Source: Pyrenopolyporus hunteri (Eukaryota > Ascomycota > Sordariomycetes > Xylariales > Hypoxylaceae). From it: a DNA stretch of 64,000 bases. Made by a program: the position numbers and the translations under genes. Of this stretch, positions 11,124 through 21,667 are shown one piece after another. The notes under the pieces are model-generated. The model was given only the letters and a program-made list of their open reading frames with translations, was not told where the DNA came from and made no database searches. Location: assembly GCA_902806595.1 (NCBI GenBank), contig CADCXC010000038.1, positions 1,054,001-1,118,000 on the forward strand, in the 5' to 3' direction. The first letter of the stretch is position 1; every line of letters begins with the position of its first letter.

Positions 11124-11782
11124 GATTCCTACATAGGTAGGATGGCAGCGCCGAGGAGGAAGAGAAAAAGAAAGGATGTGTCGGTGAGCATTAGGTCAGA
11201 TACCCAGGAAGTTCGATAAGGGGATCAAAGTATGTATTTCGGACGTTCTAGCGCGTCCAGGGCCAGCGCAAAAAACAACTTTAGTCAGAAGCTACAGTGG
11301 GGCCACTAGCAGCGGCCTACCTATGACAGTGACGTACAGGGTGTACGGTTAGTTGATTGTTAGGCTCCAATGCAACCTCTATGCCACCTGACGTTCTAGC
11401 AGCTACCTGACAGGCTTATCACACCTAACCCAGCAGGCCATACCACGGAACCCGCTAGAAAGAACCCCCAAACTAACCCAGAGACTCCTCATTTTGGTAT
11501 CCTACACGCATGCGCACGCACCCCGGTTTACATCAGCTACCTTAGACATGAAATACAATAGCGAAACTCATAAGAAAAGGTAAATGAAGTCATTTCGTTT
11601 CATATTATGGCTCAAGGCGCAGTACAACACACGAAGGATGTCATTTTACCCGTGTAGGCATCAAGAAGGCCGCCGTCGTAGATCGATTAACCCCGAGCGA
11701 TATTAATTCATGTTAAGCGTACACTACAGTACAATCTAGCAAGCAACCCTTCTTCAAACGCCCTCTCCCGTAAACCCATTCT
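11124..11782. other. Intergenic between two minus-strand genes
   Basis: Should contain the CSC1-like promoter and the 3' end region upstream of the small gene. No coding frame or specific motif noticed. Confidence 0.55.
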
Positions 11783-12130
11783 TCACGCACCGCCCTCTCT
11801 CTTCGCGTACTCATCCTCAATGCGCTCTTCGTAGAGTTTGTCGTTCTCTCGTTGCTCGTCGGTCACATCCTCGATGCGACGGTCCGGATCTATCCCGCTG
11901 CCACCCAGCGTTCGGCCCTCGGAGGAAATCAGACGACCCGAAGCATCGTAGTCGCGACGTTCGTGGCGGGGCGGCTCGCCCAGGCGCTGCGTCGCAACGT
12001 GGGTTGTGGTGCCCGACGGGTCGCTTGCGGTATGCTCGACATAGCGGGACCCCGTGGTCTGCCCGTTGCGAGTAATCGATGAGGAGAAGGAGACGGTAGA
12101 AGAGCTGAAGCTGTAGCTTGAGGGCATCAT
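11783..12130 (-). CDS. Small hydrophilic protein, unknown function
   Basis: Single exon, 115 residues from the first of two adjacent ATGs (12130 or 12127). The N-terminus is Ser-rich (SSYSFSSSTVSFSSS), the middle is Thr/Arg-rich, and the C-terminal third is a highly charged stretch (DEQRENDKLYEERIEDEYAKREG) that could form a helix or coiled coil. No signal peptide or membrane segment. Codon use and composition look coding, and the SSYSFSSSTVSFSSS start resembles small Pezizomycotina proteins of unknown function that I have a general memory of, but I cannot name a family. No function is proposed. Confidence 0.6.
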   Translation of the reverse strand: MMPSSYSFSSSTVSFSSSITRNGQTTGSRYVEHTASDPSGTTTHVATQRLGEPPRHERRDYDASGRLISSEGRTLGGSGIDPDRRIEDVTDEQRENDKLYEERIEDEYAKREGGA

Positions 12131-15100
12131 GATCGCTGGTTGCCTCTAGGTCGTCTTAATTCTCAGTTGGTTTGCCGTTGGACTCCGTCTAATTCTGCTG
12201 GGATCAATTGATTCAGTTGATATGAAAGGTAAAAAGGATGAAATCGCGAACAGATGCTCTAAGTTATAATATGTAAGTCGACAGAAAAATGGAGTTAGAG
12301 AACGTCATAGGTAGTGGCGCCCAGTATAGTTTACGTCATACGTTCGATTAGCTCTTTATTCATTCCTTGCGCCGCTAAACCAGCGCGTTAGTACCCCTTT
12401 TCTACTAATACTGTGGTCTACACATTGATGAAGAGTGTTGGCATTATTTTACTCCATACAAGCTCAATGAACACCAGGAACCGGAATCAGGAGTTTGCCA
12501 CACAGTCTGTCCCTATATCTAGCACGTACACATTATGGTGTGTATAGAAGTTCCTGGACCTTGAGAAGCCTCCGCATTTCCGGCAGACGTACCCCCCCAC
12601 AAGTTGGCAAACCTTATTCGTCCCGCCTGCATTAGGGCGCCGCTAGACGCCGGCAACTGCCGGTTCCATACGTCGACGTAAGTTCGCTGTGGGGAATCGG
12701 TCGAGGTGCTAGAAAGGGGGGGTTGCTATATGTTAGCACAGCCAATAGCGCTACACTAATGGGAACAGAACCCAGAGTCACCTACAACCATGAAGGAAAC
12801 CACCGAGCCAATGATATATTAAAATTAAAATATTTAGAATACGTGGAGTCAATTCTTGGTCAGCGTTGGGGGGTACCAGCTATGTAAAATATCAGGGATA
12901 ACCCCTTAAATTCAACCACCTACTAAAAATCCATCTTCTGACATGGATTCCAAGATCCGGCCCGAGGTTAGAGTATCTGGCATGCGTTCAGACACCATAA
13001 AATATTTAGAGGCTAGAACGCAATGCCTAAGACTTACGTCGGTGTGCATTATACCAAGACGAGGGAAGTATCGTAAATAAGGAGTTGAATCAGCTAACAC
13101 GGTGACCTCCAGTCTGATAGAACCGAGATTTTTCCAGCATTCAGCTCGACTACTAAATCCGGCAGAAACATCTCATAAATGCTATGCGATCATGAAATCA
13201 CTATCACGAGCTATCTCAGTTGAATTTCCAAGTACCTACATTGACGGCCCGAAACCAGGAAACACCGCACGACCAGGATGGCTCCAACTACATCCCATTA
13301 CGTATAGAACTTCTCAAATTGGGAGTATAAAGCCCCTGGTGGTAGGCATAACATACAGCTTACCCGTTCAACGTTGCCTGCGGTGACTCCGAACTTCATA
13401 CCAACAAGTGATTAGATATCTCATGGTAATTGTGTTAAAAACACGTGTAGCTACATGGCATATTCCCGAAGAATACCACGGGATACTGTGTGCTTTAGAT
13501 GCCGAAGTTACGGATATCATAAGCAAACCATATATTCGTCCAGCGTAACACATTCTAATATACCTATGTAAGGCTTAAAAGCCACACAATAGGAGCCCGA
13601 TATGTTCAGCATTCATTCTTTAGTATACCATGAACCGAAGCTATTTACGTAAGGGCTGCTGCGATGAGCGTACGAATCTAGCTCCTGTTAACGTATGTGT
13701 CTACTACAATAGCACGGTCACATACCGAGGCACATATCTCCATAGGAGGCATGTGCTTCAAGTTTCCCACTACGTTAACTGTTAACCCTGATAAAACCTC
13801 GTTCGGTCAACCTTGATAGACGTTACCTGCTGTTACTAGTAGTGAGACTAGCCCCGGTTAAAGCCGATAGCCTCAAAATCCCTGCGGCGCCAACTTCCAA
13901 GCATTTCAACAGTGACTATTCCACATCTCTATATCCGTTTTTGGAAACCCCCACGCCTACTACGTTCCATTTGTGGACTGTCCCCAAGGAAATCTTATAG
14001 CATCTGATATATTTAAGCCTCTTTGTGCTTCCGAGGACAGCAGCATAGAATACGAATATGTCTCCGATACAAGTTGTACAGAGTCGTACTTCCTCCGCGT
14101 CTAAACCGGGAAGCTGATCCGAGATGGCCTGCAACAGCACTAAAATGGTCGCCGACCATATATACCTAGTAAGGCCAGCTTCATCATACTGACGATCTAG
14201 ATAGAGCGGAGAGAGGATATATTACTTAAGGCGAGATCTATTTTCTTTCGATAGTTCTATTCTATGAACTCATTCTAATGTAGCACTCGTCGCACAGGGG
14301 GGATAAACCCGACAGGCGCCTAGAACACCTGAATGTAGGTATCTTCCCCTGTACCGAGCCACTGTTGGTATGCTCTCTGAATGGGTATCACTCATTAGTA
14401 ATGGTTTGCAAATGTCATATTGTGGACGTATGAGACATATGTACCCTTTTCCCTCGTTCACTATGTATACCCGGGCCTCCAGCTTGGATAGGTAGTTTGA
14501 TAGCTTGTGCAACGACGGACTTATTTGCCTCACTATATGGTTAATCTCGTGACAGCGAGGGACGTAAGAGCCCATATAGAAGCGTTGGGACCAGGAAAAC
14601 ATGAGGAAGATAGGAGTCATTCCTGTTCTGGAACTTGCGTTGATAGTTTGCTATGCGTTAGAGTTGTTTAATGGGAAAATATCGATAGGGGTAACGGTTC
14701 TTCTGTCTATAAGGGTTAGTCATTACTCCTCGATCGGATCCTGTATAAAATCAACTGAAATACATTTACCTTTGTGCTTCTGTCGATAGGGCGATATTGA
14801 CCGGTAGCCGGCTGAGTACTGAAACCTTCTACCAACATAGCTGACGTGAATCCCAGATTTTGAGCCTTATTATCCTATTTCGCCCAATACCGGGACGATG
14901 TTACTAGTTGTGTGACTAAGGTTTTCTCCCGTGCGACAGTCACGCAAGCACATGCATAATAATCCCGATTAGATCCGCGAGACATGTCGAAGAACAGAAG
15001 AGTTTTCGTATCTCTCCGGTAAGATAGCTTCTCTCGGACTTCCTCGGAAGAAGCCTACGCTGCCGATTCGGCTTGGCTTCGGTGGCGTTGTGCTTTCTTT

Positions 15101-15478
15101 CAGAGCTGAGGTTGAGGTTAACTGGGAGTGCCCTGGGTTCTTCTCCTGAGCTGTGTATGACCTAGCCAGGACCGCCAAGTCGCTATTGAGGTCTCGGGAA
15201 AACACATGATGCTGAGGACGACATAGTGAATACAGTCACCACGTAAGTGGTCATTTGAAATGTCTACAGTGTTACGAAATGTCTAAATAACGTGGCCATA
15301 TAATTCCTATTGCCCTGTCTATAAGAATGGCGATGGAGCTAATAAATCCCATCAAACAACATTCTCAACCAACAAGCCTTTACCATACCGTTCACGCCTC
15401 CTACAGAACTCAATCAATTTTTCCGTCAAACCTACTCACCGAATTATTCACCACTCGCCGACTTCAAAGCAAATTACA
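12131..15478. other. 3.3-kb gene-free region
   Basis: No gene can be supported. Open frames here are short and most lack an ATG; the longest with an ATG (14270-14620, minus, 116 codons) has no recognisable motif. A 78-codon frame at 14969-15205 (minus) starts with GTG and might be a decayed exon, as its composition (Ser, Pro, Lys) is more protein-like than its neighbours. I see no tandem repeats, terminal repeats or RNA gene. The last 150 bases (C/T-rich, CAAATTACA before the ATG) are the subtilase leader. Confidence 0.5.
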
Positions 15479-16902
15479 ATGAAGGTCTTCTACTGGATCC
15501 TCACGGCACTGGTCCCCGGTTCGCTTGCCAGGGCACCTCTCATGAATAGGGACATCACGGATAGCATTGCTGATAACTACATCGTGGTCATGAAAGATGC
15601 CAGCCCAAGGGCACTTGCGGCGCATTATCGACAGATGCACGTTGCTTCTCAGCGTATTAACAAGGCGAAAGGGGGAGTGTTGAGAACATATCAGGCTGTT
15701 GGATTCAACGGCTACCACATCGAATGTGACGATGCGACACTCGAGAGAATTCGAAAGGATCCTATTGTGAGTCGAACTTCCGCTTCCAGAGAGGTTTTCT
15801 AACAGTGAGTAAGGTCGACTACGTTGCTCAGGATGGCCGTGTCAGCGCACAGGCCGTGATTTCCCGCGGCGTTCGTAGGTCAGACCCAACAGCTAATACC
15901 TGGGGTCTGGGCCGAATTTCCCATCGAGAACGCGGTGTCAAGGCTTATGTTGAGCAAGTTGGCCGCATTTTTGCTCCGACCTATGCGTACATACTGGACA
16001 CCGGGATCCGCGTAACTCACCAGGTAAGTTTTCTTTCCCATATTATATTGGTTGCTAATTTTAGTCAGGAATTTGGAGGTCGCGCTGCATTTGGCAAGAA
16101 CTTCATCTCTGGTTCCCAAGTTAGTACAGCCATATCGGAAATGAGAATAGCGACGTTTTGTTTACTGACGCTTGCGATAGGATACTGACGATAACGGGCA
16201 CGGTACCCATACGGCTGCGACAGTCGGGGGCAACACAGTTGGGGTTAACAACAGCACTATGCTCATTGCTGTGAAGGTTCTGGATGAGAACTCATCTGGA
16301 ACTTGGTCTGGAATCGTCGCTGGAATAGACTGGGGTAAGTACCGGCCCCGAATGAGCCGCCGTGAGCCGGCGTAGAGCTAACAGAGGTAGCTGTGAATGA
16401 TGCTCAGACACAGGGGAGGATAACCGAATCAGTGATCAACATGTCAATAGGTGGCCCCAACTACCAACCATTAAATGACTGTGTCAAGAATGCTGTTGCA
16501 GCGGGGATGACAATCGTGGTGGCGGCCAGCAATTACGGCACCGACGCATGCTCCTACAGCCCAGCATCAGCCCCTGAGGCGATTACCGTGGCGGCCATTG
16601 ACGAATCTGATACTCGACCTGGCTGGTCCAATTGGGGTGCTTGCGTCGATATCTTTGCTCCCGGTAGCGACATCTACTCAGCTTGGAAGGATAGCGACTC
16701 ATCATACAACACTATGAGCGGAACCAGCATGGCAAGTCCTCATATTGCTGGGCTCGTGACGTATCTGATGTCGCGAGAGTCCATATCAGGAGAAGCGGAT
16801 GCGACCAATCGACTGATGGCTCTTGCGACGCCAGACAAGGTCCAGAACGCGAATGGAAGTGCTAACCTGATTGGATTTAACGGCAACAGCGCCGAGCTAT
16901 AA
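15479..16902 (+). CDS. Secreted subtilisin-like serine protease (S8A, proteinase K type)
   Basis: Five exons: 15479-15766, 15814-16023, 16069-16119, 16181-16334, 16391-16902, giving 404 residues. A signal peptide (about 1-18) is followed by an inhibitor-I9 propeptide (NYIVVMKD ... FNGYHIECDD) and the catalytic domain from about residue 120. The triad is Asp158 (YILDTGI), His190 (DNGHGTHTAA) and Ser347 (SGTSMASPH); the oxyanion Asn is Asn282, in AASN where AAGN is usual. Each join restores a family motif, for example GID-W-AVNDAQ. The first intron (47 nt) ends in AAG, because the earlier CAG overlaps the CTAAC branch point. Proteins of this type are extracellular or vacuolar proteases, including cuticle-degrading enzymes of insect and nematode pathogens; the role here is not known. 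Confidence 0.9.
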
Positions 16903-17484
16903 GATATTTGAGGCCCTGACCGTCGGTTAGGACGGACTTATAGTTGAGGGACTGTTTCTATTTGATTTGAACTTGGTTAGGGGAAATAGATATATATGTA
17001 CATCTCAACATGGGCAAACGTGTCGGGGAGGCAATAGAACAGGATGGAGGTTTAGTTTCATAGAACGCATTTTCTACAACAAGAATACGGATTAGAAGAG
17101 GTAGAAGTAAATTTCCGGCAATAAATCTTTGGCGTTGGTAATATTGAGCGTCTAGGAAATGTGATGTTTTTTCTACGTTAGAATATTTACCGCTTGTAGC
17201 GTGATATTTACGGGTACGTACCTCCTGTAACTTGGTGGCGAAGGGGTAGCACGGGGCGGCCAGGCCCGGGCCCAGGGCCCAGGACTAAGTATTTCCCCTG
17301 AAATTATAGTTGGTCTGTGCTGAGCCACTTAACGCGTCCGCTGAGAGACTCGGACGCGTTCTATCTCCTTAGCTTTTACCACTACCGGGACCAAGACCCA
17401 TCGATTCGAATCCTATTAATCCACATAGCGAGGGCAAGTCGCCATTAATAACTCGCAGCGTCACTGACCTCGGTTGTTCTCAAA
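16903..17484 (+). other. Intergenic, subtilase 3' region and msh3 promoter
   Basis: Holds the subtilase terminator region and the msh3 promoter. A G/C-rich patch with GGCCC/GGGCCC symmetry lies at about 17255-17282, followed by the MCB-bearing inverted repeat described separately. Confidence 0.6.
17331..17360. promoter_or_regulatory. Inverted pair of MCB (ACGCGT) boxes upstream of msh3
   Basis: AACGCGTCCG (17331-17340) and its exact reverse complement CGGACGCGTT (17351-17360) are separated by 10 nt, about 125-155 bp before the msh3 ATG. Each arm holds ACGCGT, the MluI cell-cycle box bound by the MBF factor (Mbp1/Swi6 family) at G1/S genes. Binding is inferred from the motif. Confidence 0.6.
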
Positions 17485-20400
17485 ATGGCTGGCCAACCCA
17501 AAGAGAAAAAACAGCAGTCTCTCACCAGCTTCTTCACTCCAAGGACCGTTAATGGTCTGACTGCGTCCCTTCGAAAGCCTCAAGTCCAAGATACCGCTGC
17601 CGACAGCCCCGACGATGCCGCCCCTGACAGCTCCCGGAAGCGGCCGCTCCAGGAAGATACCGATAACGGAAACAACACACCCGTAAAGAAAAGGTCGAAA
17701 GCGATTGACGGAGAAAACGACGCCGACAACTCGGCAAAGCCAACCTCCAGCTCTCCTACTTTAGCTCTGAGCCGGCCGGGAGCTCGCACAGAGCGCTATC
17801 TCTACAACAGCTCAAGTGCTCGGGAGGAAGCACCTGAGGATGAGGAAGGATATGATGCTGCAGAAAAGCGGCGAAGAGAAGAACTACACCGCAAATTTGT
17901 GCAGAAGTTGGGCCGTCCAGATAGTATGCCATATGCAAGACGCGGAAATGGGCAAGCGGACGACGATGCCCAGGCTATGGACGAGGACGCTGAAGAGGGC
18001 GAAGAGGAAGAGCCGCCCCCGCCGGCCACGAAAGCTAAGAAAAAGGGATCCAAGACAGGAAAGCTCACACCGATGGAGATACAATTCTTGGATATCAAGA
18101 GGAAGCATATGGATACTATCCTGATCGTCGAAGTGGGGTACAAGTTCAAATTCTTCGGCGAGGATGCTCGTATCGCGGCCAAGGAGCTTAGCATAGTCTG
18201 CATTCCCGGTAAGCTTCGATATGACGAGCACCCGTCCGAGGCACATCTCGACAGGTTCGCATCCGCGAGTATCCCCGTACATCGACTACCAGTACACGCG
18301 AAGCGATTGGTAGCCGCCGGTCACAAGGTCGGTGTCGTTCGTCAAGTCGAGACCGCGGCGCTGAAGAAAGCCGGAGACAATCGTAACGCCCCATTTACGA
18401 GAAAGCTCACCAACGTGTACACTAAGGGCACTTACGTCGACGAAATCGGAGAGCTGGACCAAGGGGATAGCTCCGGGGCTCCGGCAGGTGGATATCTACT
18501 TTGCATTACGGAGGCGAATGCAAAAGGCTGGGGAACCGACGAGAAAGTTGACGTTGGTATTATTGCGGTTCAGCCTGCAACTGGCGATATCATATACGAT
18601 AACTTTGAGGACGGCTTCATGAGGAGCGAAATTGAGACGAGACTGTTGCACATCTCTCCATGCGAGTTTCTTATAGTCGGCGAGCTTTCCAGAGCTACGG
18701 ACAAGCTCATCCAGCACCTATCCGGCAGTGCTACCAACGTATTCGGCGATAGAAGCAGAGTAGAAAGGATACCAAAGTCGAAGACGATTGCCGCCGAGGC
18801 CTATTCTCATGTTGCTCAATTCTACTCTGCCAAATTAAAGGAGGCGTCTGAAGACAAAAACGAGCAGGCCAGCGCACTCCTTGATAAAGTTCTAAAACTG
18901 CCTGAACCAGTCACAGTCTGCCTATCCTCCATGATTAACCACTTGAAAGAATACGGCCTCGAGCACATATTCGACCTGACCAAATATTTCCAGTCGTTTA
19001 GTGCCCGTCAACATATGCTCATCAACGGCACGACCCTGGAGAGTCTGGAAGTGTATCGCAACCAAACGGACCACACCGAGAAGGGTAGTCTCTTCTGGGC
19101 TCTCGATAAGACACTCACTCGCTTTGGGCAGAGGCTTCTTCGAAAATGGATCGGCCGGCCGCTTTTAGATAAGGAGCGTCTCGAAGAGAGGGTGGCTGCC
19201 GTCGAGGAACTACTCGAAAACGCCTCGACTGCCAAGGTCGATCAATTAGAACGCTTACTGAAGAGCGTCAAGACTGATCTCGAGCGGAGTCTAATCCGCA
19301 TCTACTACGGGAAATGTACGCGTCCTGAGCTCCTAGCTGTTCTTCAGACCTTGCAGAGAATAGCGCTGGAATTTGCACGAGTGAAGTCCCCCGAGGACAC
19401 AGGCTTCGAATCAGGAGCCATTGGCACGGCAATATCCTCCCTGCCACTCATCCTCCCTACCGTCCTGTCGTATCTCGACCGCATAAACGCCGAAGCTGCA
19501 CGCCGTGACGACAAGTACAACTTCTTCCGGGAGAGCGAAGAGACAGACTCAATCACAGAACATAAGCTTGGTATCGCGTCCGTGGAGCAAGAGCTTGACG
19601 CTCATCGCAAGGTAGCTGCTTCGACTCTCGGCAAAAAGTCCCCCATATCGTATGTCACCGTCGCCGGGATAGAGTACCTCGTCGAGGTGCCCAACGCCGA
19701 CCTTAAGCGCGTCCCGGCCTCGTGGCTTAAGATCAGCGGTACCAAGAAGCTCTCGCGTTTCCACACGCCTGAAGTCGTCCGCCTCATCTCAGAGCGAGAC
19801 CAACACAAGGAGGCTCTCTCAGCCGCCTGCGACGCCGCCTTCTCATCCCTTCTCGAAGCCATTGCCTCCGACTATCAACCCCTCCGCGATGCCGTCTCAT
19901 CCCTCGCTACCCTCGACTGCCTACTCTCCCTCTCCAAAGTCGCCGCCCTCCCCGGCTACTCCAAACCCACCTTCCTCCCCTCGGACGCGCCCCCAACCAT
20001 CTCCATCACCGAGGGCCGGCATCCCATCGCAGAGCAGACCCTCACCACATCATACATCCCCTTCAGCACAACGCTATCGTCGCCAACGCCCCTAGCGCAC
20101 CTAATCACGGGGCCCAACATGGGCGGCAAGTCGTCCTTCGTGCGCGCCGTCGCGCTCCTCGTGCTCCTCGCGCAGATCGGGTCGTTCGTGCCGGCGACGT
20201 CGCTCTCGCTGACCCTGTCGGACGCGATATACACGCGCATGGGGGCGCGCGACAACCTGTTCGCGGGGGAGTCGACGTTCATGGTGGAGGTGTCGGAGAC
20301 GGCGCGGATCCTGCGCTCGGCCACGCCGCGGTCCCTCGTCGTGCTCGACGAGCTCGGCCGCGGCACCAGCACCCACGACGGCGCCGCCATCGCCCACGCC

Positions 20401-20805
20401 GTCCTCGAACACGTCGTCCGCCACACCGCCTGCCTCACCCTCTTCATCACCCACTACCAGAGCCTCGCCCGCGTCGCCGACGGCCTCCAGGGCCGCTGCA
20501 GAAACGTCCACATGCGCTTCACCGCCGCCAAGCCCGACGGCGACGGCGGCGACCAAGGCGACGAGGATATCACCTTCTTGTACGAGGTCGGCGAGGGAGT
20601 GGCCCATAGGTCGTACGGTCTAAACGTAGCCAAATTAGCTCGCATTCCGCGGAAGGTTTTAGACGTAGCGGCGAGGAAATCTAGAGAACTTGAGGAGACT
20701 ATTAAGATACGAAGACTAAATGGTGCGACGCGACTCTTAACAGACGTATTAAGCAACGGCCCCGAACAACTCGATCACCTCATATCGAGCATTGAGCAGT
20801 TATGA
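17485..20805 (+). CDS. msh3: DNA mismatch repair protein MSH3
   Basis: Single exon, 1106 residues, normal for fungal MSH3. The N-terminus carries a PCNA-binding PIP box (QQSLTSFF, residues 10-17) and an acidic, lysine-rich disordered region. The MutS I mismatch-binding domain starts at about residue 195 (TPMEIQFLDIKRKHMDTIL, lacking the Phe-X-Glu of MSH6 as expected for MSH3), followed by connector, lever and clamp. The ATPase has Walker A GPNMGGKSS (876-884), the signature FMVEVSET, Walker B with Asp955-Glu956 in VVLDELGRGTSTHDG and the FITHYQSLA block near 987. MSH3 pairs with MSH2 (MutS-beta) to recognise insertion/deletion loops. GC content rises towards the ATPase domain. Start chosen at the first ATG, immediately before the PIP box. 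Confidence 0.97.
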   Translation: MAGQPKEKKQQSLTSFFTPRTVNGLTASLRKPQVQDTAADSPDDAAPDSSRKRPLQEDTDNGNNTPVKKRSKAIDGENDADNSAKPTSSSPTLALSRPGARTERYLYNSSSAREEAPEDEEGYDAAEKRRREELHRKFVQKLGRPDSMPYARRGNGQADDDAQAMDEDAEEGEEEEPPPPATKAKKKGSKTGKLTPMEIQFLDIKRKHMDTILIVEVGYKFKFFGEDARIAAKELSIVCIPGKLRYDEHPSEAHLDRFASASIPVHRLPVHAKRLVAAGHKVGVVRQVETAALKKAGDNRNAPFTRKLTNVYTKGTYVDEIGELDQGDSSGAPAGGYLLCITEANAKGWGTDEKVDVGIIAVQPATGDIIYDNFEDGFMRSEIETRLLHISPCEFLIVGELSRATDKLIQHLSGSATNVFGDRSRVERIPKSKTIAAEAYSHVAQFYSAKLKEASEDKNEQASALLDKVLKLPEPVTVCLSSMINHLKEYGLEHIFDLTKYFQSFSARQHMLINGTTLESLEVYRNQTDHTEKGSLFWALDKTLTRFGQRLLRKWIGRPLLDKERLEERVAAVEELLENASTAKVDQLERLLKSVKTDLERSLIRIYYGKCTRPELLAVLQTLQRIALEFARVKSPEDTGFESGAIGTAISSLPLILPTVLSYLDRINAEAARRDDKYNFFRESEETDSITEHKLGIASVEQELDAHRKVAASTLGKKSPISYVTVAGIEYLVEVPNADLKRVPASWLKISGTKKLSRFHTPEVVRLISERDQHKEALSAACDAAFSSLLEAIASDYQPLRDAVSSLATLDCLLSLSKVAALPGYSKPTFLPSDAPPTISITEGRHPIAEQTLTTSYIPFSTTLSSPTPLAHLITGPNMGGKSSFVRAVALLVLLAQIGSFVPATSLSLTLSDAIYTRMGARDNLFAGESTFMVEVSETARILRSATPRSLVVLDELGRGTSTHDGAAIAHAVLEHVVRHTACLTLFITHYQSLARVADGLQGRCRNVHMRFTAAKPDGDGGDQGDEDITFLYEVGEGVAHRSYGLNVAKLARIPRKVLDVAARKSRELEETIKIRRLNGATRLLTDVLSNGPEQLDHLISSIEQL

Positions 20806-21667
20806 AGGGGTGGGGTTTACATCATGGCCATGTACCTAGTTAGGGCTTGCGTTTAGTATTTTAATGTAATGAATTGAGACTCGTGTAATAGAACGCGAGT
20901 TGTTCTAGATGATAGCCATTAACTAATATACATTCCTATGCTAATCTAGTAAGGGTCGACCGCCAAAATGGCTAAGATGATTTAACCTTAAACCTGATAT
21001 AACCGTAATTCCATCGTCAAATAATGCAGGGATCTCGCATCAAGTCAACCCAGTTGAATGAGCATTGATCCCACGGTCACCTCAGTCAACAGTCTGACTG
21101 ACGCTTTGATGAAACCGCCATACCTGGCCTGGAAGATAATCAACCTTGGACCCAACTAACGTGTGTTAGGATGTGCGATGAGAAGAGCAAAGAAACTAGC
21201 CGACCTGGACTGCTTCCTATGAATTCGACGTTATAACCCGCTATAACGAAAAATAGATGATCTCATAGGAATCTTGAGGGCCGAGCAAACCCATCGCTGG
21301 TGTTCGAAAGAAACAGTCAAACAATCAACCATGTGTCCACGTGAGGCCTTATCATGCTCCAGGATTCCAATAGCAACAGTACCCCCTCTCCGAACAAGTG
21401 TCGTCCACTGCCGCGAAAGGAACCGAAAATGGGTATGGGTATCGTAGCGCAGAGGTACTAATCGAGTCATAAACGAAGCAAATTTCCCAGTGTACTCATA
21501 CTTTCCTTGAAAACTCCTTCCCCATTGTGAGATCTCGTGAGAGTTGAAGTTCAGTACTATCCGGGTCCAAAAATAACGTAGCATACGTTCCGTCGGATGG
21601 GCCATAAGTAGGTCATTATCCGCGAAAACAACCAATTTTTATGGCTTGATCATAACGAATGCGACGT
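20806..21667. other. Convergent 3' intergenic region
   Basis: Lies between the 3' ends of msh3 and the zinc-finger gene. The 134-codon frame at 21231-21635 (minus) starts with TTG and has no recognisable domain; it is most likely 3' UTR or spacer. Confidence 0.55.

Noticed and set aside
20101..20607. 168-codon antisense frame within msh3
   Set aside because: Shadow of the GC-rich ATPase domain; repetitive Ala/Gly/Val/Glu composition.
21231..21635. 134-codon minus-strand frame after the zinc-finger gene
   Set aside because: Starts with TTG, no domain, lies where both 3' UTRs meet.
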